Source: Halosimplex amylolyticum (GTDB lineage Archaea > Halobacteriota > Halobacteria > Halobacteriales > Haloarculaceae). Taken from it: a stretch of 64,000 bases of DNA. The notes beneath the pieces were generated by a model. It searched no databases and had not been told where the DNA came from. It was given only the letters and a program-made list of their open reading frames with translations. The stretch's first letter is position 1. Each line of letters begins with the position of its first letter. The position numbers and the translations under genes were made by a program. This document shows positions 1 to 9,604 of this stretch, piece by piece. Location of the stretch: assembly GCF_051414035.1 (NCBI RefSeq), contig NZ_JBLKNW010000010.1, positions 1 to 64,000 on the forward strand. The letters are read 5' to 3'.

Positions 1-1
1 G

Positions 2-118
2 TCGGGGATCGACTTCGGCCTGCGGATGGCCGGCGCGCTGTTCGCCGCGCTGCCGACGATCATCATCTACGTGCTGTTCGCCGAGCAGTTCGCCAAGGGC
101 CTCGCCTCCGACAACTGA
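2..118 (+). CDS. ABC transporter permease, C-terminal fragment (probably sugar, MalG-like)
   Basis: Only the last 38 codons lie in the window. They read as a final membrane helix (LFAALPTIIIYVLFAEQF) followed by a short tail, FAKGLASDN. This matches the usual end of MalG-type permeases of carbohydrate ABC importers, in which a helix rich in LP, I and F leads into a motif like YFVRGLTAGAVKG. The family call is inferred from this tail alone. The rest of the transporter must lie to the left. The gene is convergent with the exporter permease at 471-1709. Confidence 0.5.
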   Translation, partial: SGIDFGLRMAGALFAALPTIIIYVLFAEQFAKGLASDN

Positions 119-470
119 CTGGAGAGGGCCCAATCGTATCTTTTGCCGTAACATCATACAGATGTGTCAATTCCATTCTCGGCGCATTCGGCAGAAGTCC
201 ACCTCTTTCGATCGCGCAGTTTCGTAGAATCCTTATTTAGCCGCTATTGGGCGAATTTTCGGCTATTCTGCGAGCCGAAGTGTGGTTCCGGACGGCTGTC
301 GACCGTGAACGAACACTGGCGTCGATCTATGAACGGAAATCCAATATCGTGGGCTCTTGAGTCGCCTGCGAAGAATTTACTGCAAGGCTGCCATCGCGAC
401 GTCCGTTCACCGCCTAAAACCATAATTCTTCTGTACTATTGACGGTTATACCAGATCATCTATTAGAAGA
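119..470. other. AT-rich gap between two convergent genes; no gene supported
   Basis: About 350 bases of visibly lower GC than the surroundings, with many T-runs and A-runs. An open frame of about 90 codons (164-442, plus strand) exists, but its composition (many S, R, C, few D and E) is unlike the acidic proteins around it. I see no recognisable domain and no ribosome-binding site. T-rich stretches near 420-450 could serve as terminators for the flanking genes. A decayed mobile-element remnant is possible but I could not identify one. Confidence 0.5.
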
Positions 471-1709
471 TCACTCGTAGCGGAGCGCGTCGATCGGGTC
501 GACGCGGGCCGCGCGCCAGGCGGGGTAGAGGCCGGCCACGACGCCGGTGAGGACCCCGACCGCGACGGCGGCGGCGAACCACCCCGGTGCGAGTGTCAGT
601 GGGATCTCCGCGTAGCGGGTCGCGACCCAGCCACCGGCGACGCCCAGCGGGACGCCCAGCACGGCGCCGAGCGCGCCCAACAGGACCGCCTCGGCCAGGA
701 ACAGTCCCATCACGTCACGGCTGCGCGCGCCGACGGCCTTCATGATCCCGATCTCGCGGGTCCGCTCGGTGACGCTGACGAGCATGATGTTGGCGATGCC
801 GACGGCGCCGACGACCAGCGCGATGACGGCGATGCCGGTGACGAAGCGGGTGAGCCGGGAGACGATGCGCTCGATGCGCTCGACGAGGTCGTCGTTGGTC
901 TGGGCCGAGACCGCGTAGCCGTCGGGGACCAGCTGCGCGGCGTCGGACTCGTCGCCCGCGAAGTACTCGCGGACCCGCTCTTTGGTCGCCGTGGTGTCGC
1001 CGGGGTCGGTGACGACCGTCACCTGCGGGTAGACGAACTGGTTGCCGACGGCGTTCGGGCTCTCGACCACCGACTGGTAGAACGGGTCGGCGGGCAGGAA
1101 CACGCGCGGCCGGTCGCTGAACGAACTGAACGGGAGCTGGCCGCCGGTGCCGTTGACGACGCCGACGACGGTGACGTTCTCGCGGCCGCCCGCGGCGAGG
1201 GTCACCGTCAGCCGGTCGCCGGCGGAGAGGTTCCCCTCGAACAGCCGCGCCGCGGGGCGGTTGACGACCGCCTCCCGCTCGCCGTTGCGGAACGATCGGC
1301 CCTCGTCGAACGTCGCCGTCTCGAACGCGGTCGCGTTGGTCGCAGTCACCTGGCTCCTGGCGACGGTCTGGTCGCCGTGGCCGACGGCGCTGACCGGCAC
1401 GATCCCCCGTGGGACGACCCGCTGGACGCCCTCGATGTCGCGCAACTGCCCGAGGTCGTACTCGGTGAACACCGGCTGGCCCGCGCCGCCGAAGCCGCCC
1501 TCCTCGGCGTCGCCGGCGACGAGGTAGATCTCGTTGGCGCTGGAGCCCTCGATCTCCGAGACGACGTCGGCCTTCAGGCTCGCGCCGAAGGTGGCGAAGG
1601 TGACGACCGCGGCGATACCGATGACGATTCCCACGACGGTCAGCGCCGCGCGCAAACGGTGGGCGCGCAGCGAGCGGACGCTGATCCGGAGCGTCTCGAC
1701 GAGGTCCAT
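471..1709 (-). CDS. MacB/FtsX-type ABC exporter permease
   Basis: 412 aa with the MacB architecture. One N-terminal helix (about residues 20-42, VVGIVIGIAAVVTFATFG) is followed by a large extracellular MacB_PCD-like domain (about 45-280). A three-helix FtsX domain follows (about 285-405), including the conserved cytoplasmic stretch ERTREIGIMKAVGA and ending GLYPAWRAARVDPIDALRYE. Such proteins pair with a LolD/MacB-type ATPase in tripartite-independent export or mechanotransmission systems. The ATPase gene lies immediately upstream, its stop abutting this start, so the two form an operon. Substrate unknown. Confidence 0.9.
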   Translation of the reverse strand: MDLVETLRISVRSLRAHRLRAALTVVGIVIGIAAVVTFATFGASLKADVVSEIEGSSANEIYLVAGDAEEGGFGGAGQPVFTEYDLGQLRDIEGVQRVVPRGIVPVSAVGHGDQTVARSQVTATNATAFETATFDEGRSFRNGEREAVVNRPAARLFEGNLSAGDRLTVTLAAGGRENVTVVGVVNGTGGQLPFSSFSDRPRVFLPADPFYQSVVESPNAVGNQFVYPQVTVVTDPGDTTATKERVREYFAGDESDAAQLVPDGYAVSAQTNDDLVERIERIVSRLTRFVTGIAVIALVVGAVGIANIMLVSVTERTREIGIMKAVGARSRDVMGLFLAEAVLLGALGAVLGVPLGVAGGWVATRYAEIPLTLAPGWFAAAVAVGVLTGVVAGLYPAWRAARVDPIDALRYE

Positions 1710-2559
<850 letters not shown>

Positions 2560-2567
<8 letters not shown>

Positions 2568-2919
2568 CGGTCGCGCGGAGGGTCGCGCCGGCGACGCCGG
2601 CGACGAGACAGAGGGCGATGCCGCCGTAGAGTCCCAGATGCACCGGGCTGTCGGGCGCGATCGCGACGGCGATGGTAGCCATTCCGATGGCGTACGCGAT
2701 CGTCGCACCGAGGGCGAACTCCCGTAGTCGAACGTCCGTGATCGTCGCGAAGGCACCGCCGAGACCGACCGCCAGGGCGACCACGACTCCCAGCGTCGGT
2801 CCCTCGCCGATCCGTTCGGCTACAGCGGTCCAGTAGACCGCACGCGGCGGCCACAGTGCGACGCCCGCGACGGCGGCCACCGCCCCGCTGACCGCGACCG
2901 CCCGGAGGTTCACGTTCAC
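2560..2919 (-). CDS. small integral membrane protein, function unknown
   Basis: About 119 aa from a GTG at 2919 (VNVNLRAVAVSG). Longer in-frame starts reach 3009, but the added residues are not hydrophobic and look spurious. The protein is almost entirely four hydrophobic segments (VSGAVAAVAGVALW; GVVVALAVGLGGAF; FALGATIAYAIGMATIAVAI; LGLYGGIALCLVAGVAGATL) with a DD tail. No family recognised. The stop overlaps the start of the ABC ATPase gene by 8 nt, which argues for translational coupling and for a role near the exporter. That role is inference only. Confidence 0.6.
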
Positions 2920-3013
2920 GGCGTCGGGTTCGACGCCGCCGCGGAAAGTAGTTGGCGGGGTCGTCCAGGACGAGACCCGGTGCGCGGCGATATTCGGCCG
3001 GAGACGCACCCAC

Positions 3014-5833
3014 CTACTCGGCGGTGGAGACCCAGGCGTCCGGGCCGAGCGATTTGATGGTCGAGAGGTCCTCCTGGGCCTCGACGCGGCTCGAGAAGGT
3101 CGCGATGCTCTCGGCGAGTTCCTCGCCGTGGTCGTCGACGAGCCGCCAGGTCCAGCCGTCGTCCGTGCGGTGGAACTCGAAGGCGGCGGAGTCGATCTCG
3201 AGGACGCTCGCGTCCGCGAACGCGTCGCGGGCCGCCTCGACGTCCCGTTCCGCGGCCTCCCGGGACTCGTGGTAGCCGGCCGCGGCCCCGATGACGCGCT
3301 GTTCCTCGTCGACGAGCCGCCAGGTCCAGCCGTCGTCGGTCTCCTGGAGTTCGAAGGCCACGTCGTCGTAATCGAGGACGTCCGCGTCCGGGGCGAGTCC
3401 GCTCACCCGGCTGACCGCGGACTCGACAGCCTCGCGCCCGTCGTAGGTCGCCGACGCGCGAGCGATCGGCTCGTGGTCGGCGTCGACGAGCCGCCAGGTC
3501 CAGCCGTCGTCCGTGCGGTAGCAGTCGAACGCGGCGCTCCGGATCTCGTAGACGGTCGTGTCCGCCGCCGAGGCCTGCAGATCCGAGATCGCCGTCGAGA
3601 CCGCCTCCCGGTCGTCGTAGGCCACGCGGCCGGTCGCCACCGGTTCGCGGTCCGCGTCGACGAGTTCCCAGTGCCAGTCGTCCGGGTCGAGGCGGACCGC
3701 GAGACTGCCGACGGTCGCGACCGGCGCGTCGGTCGCGTCGGCCGTCAGCGACTCGACGGCCGCTTCGGCCTGGTGGCGGGTGCCGAACTCCGTCGGCGAT
3801 TCGGCGGCGATCCGACCGTCGGGGCGGACGAACCGCCACCACCACTCGTCGTCGCCGTCGGCGTACACCTGGAAGATGCCCTCGCCCATCCGGCGCTCGT
3901 CGATGTCGCCGACGGAGCCGACGAGCGTGTCCATCGCCTGTCGGGCGGCCTCCTCGGAGTCGTAGCGCGTCGCGCTGTCCGCGACGGTGTCGCCGATGTC
4001 GTCGACGAACCGCCAGCCCCAGCCGCGGTCGTCCTGGAACAGCTCGAAGGCCGCGTTCTCGATCTCGAGGTGCTCGGCGTCGGGCGCGTTCTCCTGCAGG
4101 GTCAGCATCGCGCTCATGGCGTCGTCTTTCGACTCGTACTCGCCCTGCCCGCTGTCGGCCATGACGTTGCCGTCCTCGTCGATGAGGCGCCAGCGCCAGG
4201 CGCCGCCCTCGGCCTCGTACACCTGGAAGGCGGCGTTGTCGAACTCGATGAGGTCCGCCTCGGGCGCCTCGGTGCGGACGCGCTCGACCGCCGCGGCGGC
4301 CTCCTCCTCGGACTCGTAGTCGTCCGTGCTCCGGCCGTGGACCGCCCGCTCCGAGTCGACGAGCCGCCAGTGCCACGCGCCGTCGTGCTGGTACGTCTCG
4401 AACTCGCGGTCCTCGATCTCGACGACCTCGGCCGACCCGGCGTGTGCCTTCAGCTCTCGGGCGCCGGCGGCGGCCGTCTCCGCGTCGCCGACCGGTTCGG
4501 TGCCGCGAGCCACGGGCGAGCCCGCGTCGTCGACGAGCCGCCACGCCCAGTCGCTCCCGGTCCGATAGACGTCGTACGACGGCTCGCCGGCGACGACGGT
4601 GGTCGCGCCCTCGACCCGTTCGAGGAGGTCGTAGACGGCCTCTTCGGCGACGCCTTTGGACTCGTAGGCGGCCGTGCTCGACGCGAGCTGGCGGTGGCCC
4701 TCGTCGCGGAGATGCCAGCGCCAGCCGTCGTCGGCCGAGCGGAGCTCCACGCCGTAGGAGTCGACGACGAGTTCGGTCGCCTCGCCGACCCGGTCGCGGA
4801 ACGCGTCGAGGTCGTCGCGCACCCCCGAGCGGTCGCTCCGGGTCTCGATGCATTCGGCGAGGGGCTCGCGGTCCGCGTCGACGAGTCGCCAGGTGAAGTC
4901 CGAGCCCCGCTGCTGGATGTCGAAGGCGGCCTCGTCGCGGACGATGACGTCGGCGTCCGGGCCGTGGTCTTTGATCAGGTTGATGGCCGACTCCGCGGTG
5001 TCTCGCGACTCGAAGTCGCGCCCGCCCTCGGCCACGGCGCCCCCGTCGTCGCGCAGGAGGTGCCACTGCCACTCGCCGTCGCCGCTCTCGTACAGCCGGA
5101 AGGCCGCGTGCTTGATCTCGAGCAGGCCCGCGTCGGCGACCTGCTCTTTGACCGCCTCGACCCGCTCCTCGGCTTCGAGTCGGGAGAGGAACGACCCCGT
5201 GCTGCCCGCGACCGCGTTCTGGTCGATGAACCGCCAGCTCCACTCCGTGTTCCGCTTGAACACCGCGAACAGCCCGCCGCGCTCGGTCTTCCCGACGGCG
5301 ATGTCGGGGTGTTCGTACTCGTGGCCGACCGTCGTCTCCGAGAAGTAGCTCCGCTCGCCGGTGACGACCGGGACCATGATGACCACCCCGGCCACGACCG
5401 CGACACCCGCGGTGTAGACGGCGATGATCTGCCCGCTGTAGCTCGGCGTCCCGAAGTGCCAGTTCCGCGGATAGTACATCCCGAACATCGCGACCGCCGC
5501 GAGCCCGATGATCGTCCCGGTGACGGCCGCGTAGAGGCTCCGGTTGGTCACCGGTAACAGCGACACGATCCCCAGTAACGAGATCAGCAGTCCCGGTGCG
5601 GCCAGCAGCACCGCGACCTTCCGCACCAGGTACACGGTATCGGTGGACGCCCCCGACCCGCTCGGTCCCAGCAGGTAGACGAGCATCCCCCCGATCGCCA
5701 GGAGGTACCCCGTCACGAGCAGGGTGTACCCGTAGACGTCTATCTTGGAATCCGGTTCGCGCACGTACTTCGTGTACAGTTCGAACAGCTGCCCGTCGTA
5801 GGGCGTCCCCCCACTGTTCGTTTCTGTCGCCAT
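3014..5833 (-). CDS. membrane protein with 13 tandem HVO_2922/DUF1508-like repeats
   Basis: 939 aa from the ATG at 5833 (MATETNSGG); an upstream in-frame start adds four residues. Residues about 32-160 contain four hydrophobic helices. From about 185 to the end I count 13 repeats of 57-60 residues. The pattern is AAFELYxxDDGWxWRLVDxDxxxVADS, then YxSxExAxxAVxxL, then PDADxLEIxN. This is the strand-helix unit of the DUF1508/YegP family (HVO_2922 type in haloarchaea), normally found as one to three copies in small soluble proteins. Repeats 11-13 keep DDGWTWRLVD exactly. Several middle units diverge (unit 3 ITETRSDRSG, unit 10 WHWELVDAD). Function unknown; YegP-like proteins dimerise, so an extended scaffold is possible. 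Confidence 0.85.
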   Translation of the reverse strand: MATETNSGGTPYDGQLFELYTKYVREPDSKIDVYGYTLLVTGYLLAIGGMLVYLLGPSGSGASTDTVYLVRKVAVLLAAPGLLISLLGIVSLLPVTNRSLYAAVTGTIIGLAAVAMFGMYYPRNWHFGTPSYSGQIIAVYTAGVAVVAGVVIMVPVVTGERSYFSETTVGHEYEHPDIAVGKTERGGLFAVFKRNTEWSWRFIDQNAVAGSTGSFLSRLEAEERVEAVKEQVADAGLLEIKHAAFRLYESGDGEWQWHLLRDDGGAVAEGGRDFESRDTAESAINLIKDHGPDADVIVRDEAAFDIQQRGSDFTWRLVDADREPLAECIETRSDRSGVRDDLDAFRDRVGEATELVVDSYGVELRSADDGWRWHLRDEGHRQLASSTAAYESKGVAEEAVYDLLERVEGATTVVAGEPSYDVYRTGSDWAWRLVDDAGSPVARGTEPVGDAETAAAGARELKAHAGSAEVVEIEDREFETYQHDGAWHWRLVDSERAVHGRSTDDYESEEEAAAAVERVRTEAPEADLIEFDNAAFQVYEAEGGAWRWRLIDEDGNVMADSGQGEYESKDDAMSAMLTLQENAPDAEHLEIENAAFELFQDDRGWGWRFVDDIGDTVADSATRYDSEEAARQAMDTLVGSVGDIDERRMGEGIFQVYADGDDEWWWRFVRPDGRIAAESPTEFGTRHQAEAAVESLTADATDAPVATVGSLAVRLDPDDWHWELVDADREPVATGRVAYDDREAVSTAISDLQASAADTTVYEIRSAAFDCYRTDDGWTWRLVDADHEPIARASATYDGREAVESAVSRVSGLAPDADVLDYDDVAFELQETDDGWTWRLVDEEQRVIGAAAGYHESREAAERDVEAARDAFADASVLEIDSAAFEFHRTDDGWTWRLVDDHGEELAESIATFSSRVEAQEDLSTIKSLGPDAWVSTAE

Positions 5834-6093
5834 GGCCGACCGCACAGCGGAGCTACTAATAAGTCTTCAGACGGTTCATCCCGCTCTGGGACTGATTGTA
5901 AATCTCGAATATCCGGGACACAGCCGATCAATAACTGATATCGATGCGCTCGGCTCCTGACCTCGTCCGTCCAGGTTCATCCGCGCCCGGGAGGGCTCTC
6001 GGGTCGATTCCCTGGCGGCCGGTCGCCGACCGGGTCACCGGCGACCAGCCGCTCGACCGGGCCGTTAAGCCGTTCCGGGCCTAACCCGCGACA

Positions 6094-7230
6094 ATGACGG
6101 ACGAACGAGGGTCCCTGGGGACGCGGGTCGCACCGCTGGCCGTCGGCGCGGTCGTCATCGCCCTCCTGGCGGTCGTCGCGGCCGGCGCCTTCCCGACCGG
6201 CGAGGCCGCGCCCGACGGGGAAGACGTCCTGGAGCGGGTCGAACAGCGCTACGACAGCGCGGAGACGGTGGCCGGCGACGCGACCGTCACGGCCGAGAAC
6301 GCCACCGCCGAGCGCTCGCTGAACCTCTCGTTCGTCGTCGAGAAGCCGAACAGCACGCGCGTCTCGGTCTTCGGAAACGACAGCGAGCGCGTCTTCGGGA
6401 CGAACGGGACGGTCGCGTGGGCCTACGACCCTGCCAACGACACCGTCCGCGTCCGCGAACTCCCCGAGAACGAGAGCGCGTGGAACGGCTCGGACGCGGC
6501 CGGCAATCACTCCTGGAACGGGACCCACGCCTGGAACGGAACTCGTACCTGGGCCGACGCGAACGACACCGGCCACCCGTCGAATTTCTCCGTCGAGCGG
6601 CTCCTCGCCGAGAACGTGAGCGCCGAGGTGCTCCGGACGACGACGCTCGACGGCGCGGAGACGTACGTCGTCGGTCTCGAACCCGAGAACGAGTCCCACC
6701 ACGGCAACGCGACGCTGTGGGTCGACACCGACGACTACCGCGTCCACAGATTCCGCGCGAGCGACGGCGAGAACCGGACCACCGTCGACTTCGACGGCGT
6801 CCAGTTCAACGCCACCGTCCACGAGAGCACGTTCCGGCCGCCGAACGCGTCCTCGGTGACCACCGTCTCGCAGGAGCGGTACGACAGTTTCCAGGCCGCG
6901 CAGGACGCGACCGCGCTCGAACTCCAGCGCCTCGACGCCGCGGGCTACGACTTCGACGGGACGACCGTCGTCACGCGGAACGGGCAGACCGTCGTCGCCC
7001 AGGCGTACACCGGCGAGGCGAACGTGACCGTCGTCGCCACGGCCGACGACCTCCCGTACGAGTTGAACGCGAGCGACGGCGAGACCGTCACCGTGAACGG
7101 GGCGAACGCGACCTACGTCGAGCGCGACGACCGCTCTGCGGTCGTCTGGGAGACCGACGGCGTCACGCGGGCAGTGGTGGGCGACCTGCCGCGCGAGGAG
7201 CTAATCGGGCTGGCCGAAGCGGTCCGGTAA
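6094..7230 (+). CDS. LolA-like exported protein (outer-membrane lipoprotein carrier fold)
   Basis: 378 aa. A hydrophobic N-terminal anchor or signal (residues 12-34, VAPLAVGAVVIALLAVVAAG) is followed by DGEDVLERVEQRYDSAETV, the typical opening of haloarchaeal LolA-like/DUF2092-like proteins. The next section reads as beta strands (LNLSFVVEKPNSTRVSVFG, TVAWAYDPANDTVRV), with a repetitive N/W insert near 130-155 (ESAWNGSDAAGNHSWNGT). There are many NxT/NxS sequons, consistent with a glycosylated surface protein. The C-terminal part (about 290-378) resembles DUF4367 (VTVNGANATYVERDD...VVWETDGV). Ligand unknown. It stands alone, with a 260-bp upstream gap from the repeat protein. Confidence 0.75.
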   Translation: MTDERGSLGTRVAPLAVGAVVIALLAVVAAGAFPTGEAAPDGEDVLERVEQRYDSAETVAGDATVTAENATAERSLNLSFVVEKPNSTRVSVFGNDSERVFGTNGTVAWAYDPANDTVRVRELPENESAWNGSDAAGNHSWNGTHAWNGTRTWADANDTGHPSNFSVERLLAENVSAEVLRTTTLDGAETYVVGLEPENESHHGNATLWVDTDDYRVHRFRASDGENRTTVDFDGVQFNATVHESTFRPPNASSVTTVSQERYDSFQAAQDATALELQRLDAAGYDFDGTTVVTRNGQTVVAQAYTGEANVTVVATADDLPYELNASDGETVTVNGANATYVERDDRSAVVWETDGVTRAVVGDLPREELIGLAEAVR

Positions 7231-7255
7231 CCCCGCGGCAGTTGTCGTCGGCTCC

Positions 7256-8482
7256 TCACTCGAACACCGACGGCCGCAGCCGCGCCCGCTCGTCGTCAGT
7301 GAGTCGATACGGTTCGAGTTCTGCTTCCAGGTCTCCGAGCGACGCCCGCCGCTCTCGATGCTCGGCCAGGAAGTCACCGATACGCTCGGCGGCGACCTCC
7401 TTCAGCTCGCCCGTCAGCAACTCTCCCGACCGATACCGGGCGGCCAGGTCCTCGACGCGCTCGTCGTCGGGCTCGAAGAACGTGTGGAGGTACTGGTAGG
7501 CCACGTCCACGGACGGGTCACCGCCGTGCTCGCGGTGCTCGTCGATGTCCACTCGACCGCCGGAGTGAGCGTACTGCATGATCTTCTCGCGGACGGTCTC
7601 GCGGTCGTCGGTCAACTCGATCGCGGGCGCGTTCGTCGAGGTGGACATCTTTCCGGGCCCGTCGAGCGCGGGGAGGAACTTCCCCAGTAGCGCGCCGGGC
7701 TTGTCCACCGCGAAGCGCTCCTTGGCGGCGACGTCGCGACAGACCCGGACGTGCGGGTCCTGGTCGACGGCGATGGGGACCAGCGTCGGGTGGCGCCCGT
7801 GGACGAGTTGCGGGAGGAGCAGGTGCGTGGCCTGCATCGCCGGGTAGAACGAGAGGCCGACGTTGTCGGGGTCGCCGTAGGTCGCGTCGACGGTGGACTG
7901 GGTGATGTCCGCCGCGACGCGGGCGGCCTGCGGATACAGGACGTCGGCGTCCAGCCGGTCGACCACGATCCGGGTGCGTTCGGGGTCGAAACCGACGGCG
8001 AGCAGGTCCCGGAGGTTGCTGCGAGTCGCCGCCTCGATCTCCGAAAACGAGAGGTCCTTGGCGTAGAACTTCTCGTCGTCGGAGAGCGGGACGTAGACGT
8101 AGGCGCCCGTCGCCTCCTGCAGTCGCTTCGCGAGGTAGAAGACGAGGACGTGGCCGAGGTGCATCGGTCCCGACGGGCCGACGCCGGTGACGACGGAGTG
8201 GGTTTCGCCCGCCTCGGCGGCGGCGAGATACCGGTCGACGTCTCGGCCGGCGTAGAAGACCCGCCGCCGGAGCATCGGGTGGTCGGGGAACCCGCGGATC
8301 TGCTCGTCGGTGAGGCGGTCGGCGCCGAACTGCTCCAGCAGACGGTCGTAGTCGACCGTCCCCTCCACGTCGTAGGGCGTGACGGTGAACTCGTCGGTGG
8401 CCGCCGAGCGGTCGGAGCCGCCCGTTTCGGTGGTGGCGTTCTGATCGTCGGGCTGTGCGTCGGTCGCTGTGTCGTCGTGCAT
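7256..8482 (-). CDS. trpS: tryptophan--tRNA ligase
   Basis: 408 aa from the ATG at 8482. Longer frames upstream contain only low-complexity R/P/S sequence. It is a class I aminoacyl-tRNA synthetase with the HIGH-type motif PSGPMHLGH and the KMSKS-type motif GKMSTS. The archaeal TrpRS core is visible as FYPAMQATHLLLPQL and VPIAVDQDPHVRVCRD. The N-terminus carries a haloarchaeal disordered D/T/Q stretch before FTVTPYDVEG. It charges tRNA-Trp with tryptophan in the cytoplasm. Haloarchaea often carry two trpS paralogues, and I cannot tell which one this is. The upstream PhnP-like gene is separated by 226 bp with a T-run terminator. Confidence 0.92.
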   Translation of the reverse strand: MHDDTATDAQPDDQNATTETGGSDRSAATDEFTVTPYDVEGTVDYDRLLEQFGADRLTDEQIRGFPDHPMLRRRVFYAGRDVDRYLAAAEAGETHSVVTGVGPSGPMHLGHVLVFYLAKRLQEATGAYVYVPLSDDEKFYAKDLSFSEIEAATRSNLRDLLAVGFDPERTRIVVDRLDADVLYPQAARVAADITQSTVDATYGDPDNVGLSFYPAMQATHLLLPQLVHGRHPTLVPIAVDQDPHVRVCRDVAAKERFAVDKPGALLGKFLPALDGPGKMSTSTNAPAIELTDDRETVREKIMQYAHSGGRVDIDEHREHGGDPSVDVAYQYLHTFFEPDDERVEDLAARYRSGELLTGELKEVAAERIGDFLAEHRERRASLGDLEAELEPYRLTDDERARLRPSVFE

Positions 8483-8667
8483 GTGTATCTGTGGGGGCTG
8501 CGGTGGCTGGCGGGCGAATCGGTCGGGAGAACGAGTGAGCACCGCGCCCGGCGCGGCCGGGTTAGGCCCGGACGCCCGCGGTCGCGACACTGTCCGCTCT
8601 CGGAGAATGCGGGCGCCAGCGCCACGCGAGAGCGGGCTCCATTCACCGCTTGGTACGCCGCTGGTGC

Positions 8668-8680
8668 GAAAAAAGATTTC
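8668..8680 (-). terminator. T-run terminator after the PhnP-like gene
   Basis: On the minus strand the sequence GAAATCTTTTTTC lies about 30 nt after the stop of the gene at 8709-9533 and before trpS. A run of six Ts without a strong stem is typical of archaeal termination. It suggests that trpS has its own promoter in the 190 bp that follow. Confidence 0.45.
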
Positions 8681-8708
8681 GACCCGAACGGAGCCGGAGC
8701 CCACCCGC

Positions 8709-9533
8709 TCAGAGCTCGAACCGCTCGCCGTCGACGGCCAGGGGGTCGTCGAACGCGCGGTCGGCGTTGAGGAAGTGCGAGACGTGGACGACGCGCGTCT
8801 CGTCGGCGTGCAGGTCCTCGCCGAGCGCCTGCGCGCCCTCGACGGTCATGTGTTTCGTGCCGAAGGTCCGCGCGACGCCGTCGTCGTCGAAGTGCGCGCC
8901 GCCGGCGGGGTGGTGCTCGCAGTACGCGGCGGGCACGATCCCGTCCGCGAGCAACAGGTCGGGGTCGTCGAGGACGGCGCGCGACGCTTCGCCGACGCCG
9001 TAGGTCGTATCGCCGGAGATCGAGAACTTCGCGCCGGTCTCGGGGTCCTCGACGGCGAGGCCGTAACAGACTAGCGGCGGGTGGTCGACGGGGACGAGCG
9101 TCACCTCGAAGCCGCAGGTCTCGACGGGTTCGAACGGGGTGGTCGGGAACACCTCGACCTGGTCGAGGTAGTCGTAGCGGCGGCGGACGGTCTCGGCGAC
9201 GCTCTCGCCGGTCTCGGGGTCGGTCTCGTCGGCGGCGTAGACCGGGAGGTGGTCGAGCAGGCGGTAGGCGTGGCCGAGGCCGTCGAGGTGGTCGAAGTGG
9301 ATGTGCGTGACGACGGCGGCGTCGGGCAGGGGGACGTCGCGGGTGAGGAACTGGTGGCGGAAGTCGGGGCTGGCGTCGACGAGGAGCGATTCGCCGGTGC
9401 GCTCGTTGCGGACGTGGACCGAGAACCGGGAGCGCTCGACGCCGAGTCTCTCGGCGCGCTCGCAGGTGTCGCAGTCGCAACCGGGGGTCGGCGTCCCCGT
9501 CGTGTCGCCGGTACCGAGGAGCGTGACGTCCAT
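8709..9533 (-). CDS. PhnP-like metallo-beta-lactamase-fold phosphodiesterase
   Basis: 274 aa from the ATG at 9533. The metal site HIHFDH (residues 77-82), a later His at 151 (VPVDHPP), Asp175 (ISGDTTYG) and VHVSH near 250 give the two-metal MBL hydrolase site. The N-terminal C19-D-C21-x2-C24 cluster is the structural zinc signature of PhnP-like cyclic phosphodiesterases. In the C-P lyase pathway PhnP opens phosphoribosyl 1,2-cyclic phosphate. No phn genes are visible nearby, so the substrate here may differ. It is transcribed in the direction of trpS but separated from it by a T-run. Confidence 0.8.
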   Translation of the reverse strand: MDVTLLGTGDTTGTPTPGCDCDTCERAERLGVERSRFSVHVRNERTGESLLVDASPDFRHQFLTRDVPLPDAAVVTHIHFDHLDGLGHAYRLLDHLPVYAADETDPETGESVAETVRRRYDYLDQVEVFPTTPFEPVETCGFEVTLVPVDHPPLVCYGLAVEDPETGAKFSISGDTTYGVGEASRAVLDDPDLLLADGIVPAAYCEHHPAGGAHFDDDGVARTFGTKHMTVEGAQALGEDLHADETRVVHVSHFLNADRAFDDPLAVDGERFEL

Positions 9534-9604
9534 CGCCCGAGCCAAAGCGAGCGACGGGCCTAAAGGGTGCGGTCGACGGCGAGGTCGGGCCCGACCACCT
9601 GCCG

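Noticed and set aside
164..442. A 92-codon frame in the AT-rich gap
   Set aside because: Its S/R/C-rich composition does not match haloarchaeal proteins, and no ribosome-binding site or family was seen.
2916..5557. Long open frames antisense to the 13-repeat protein and in other frames of it
   Set aside because: High GC leaves stops rare in all frames. These frames are R/G-rich or V/D/R-rich and lack domains, while the 3014-5833 frame has the clear DUF1508 pattern.
8483..8708. A tRNA or leader RNA between the PhnP-like gene and trpS
   Set aside because: I looked for a T-arm GTTC core and a 7-bp acceptor stem on both strands and found none.
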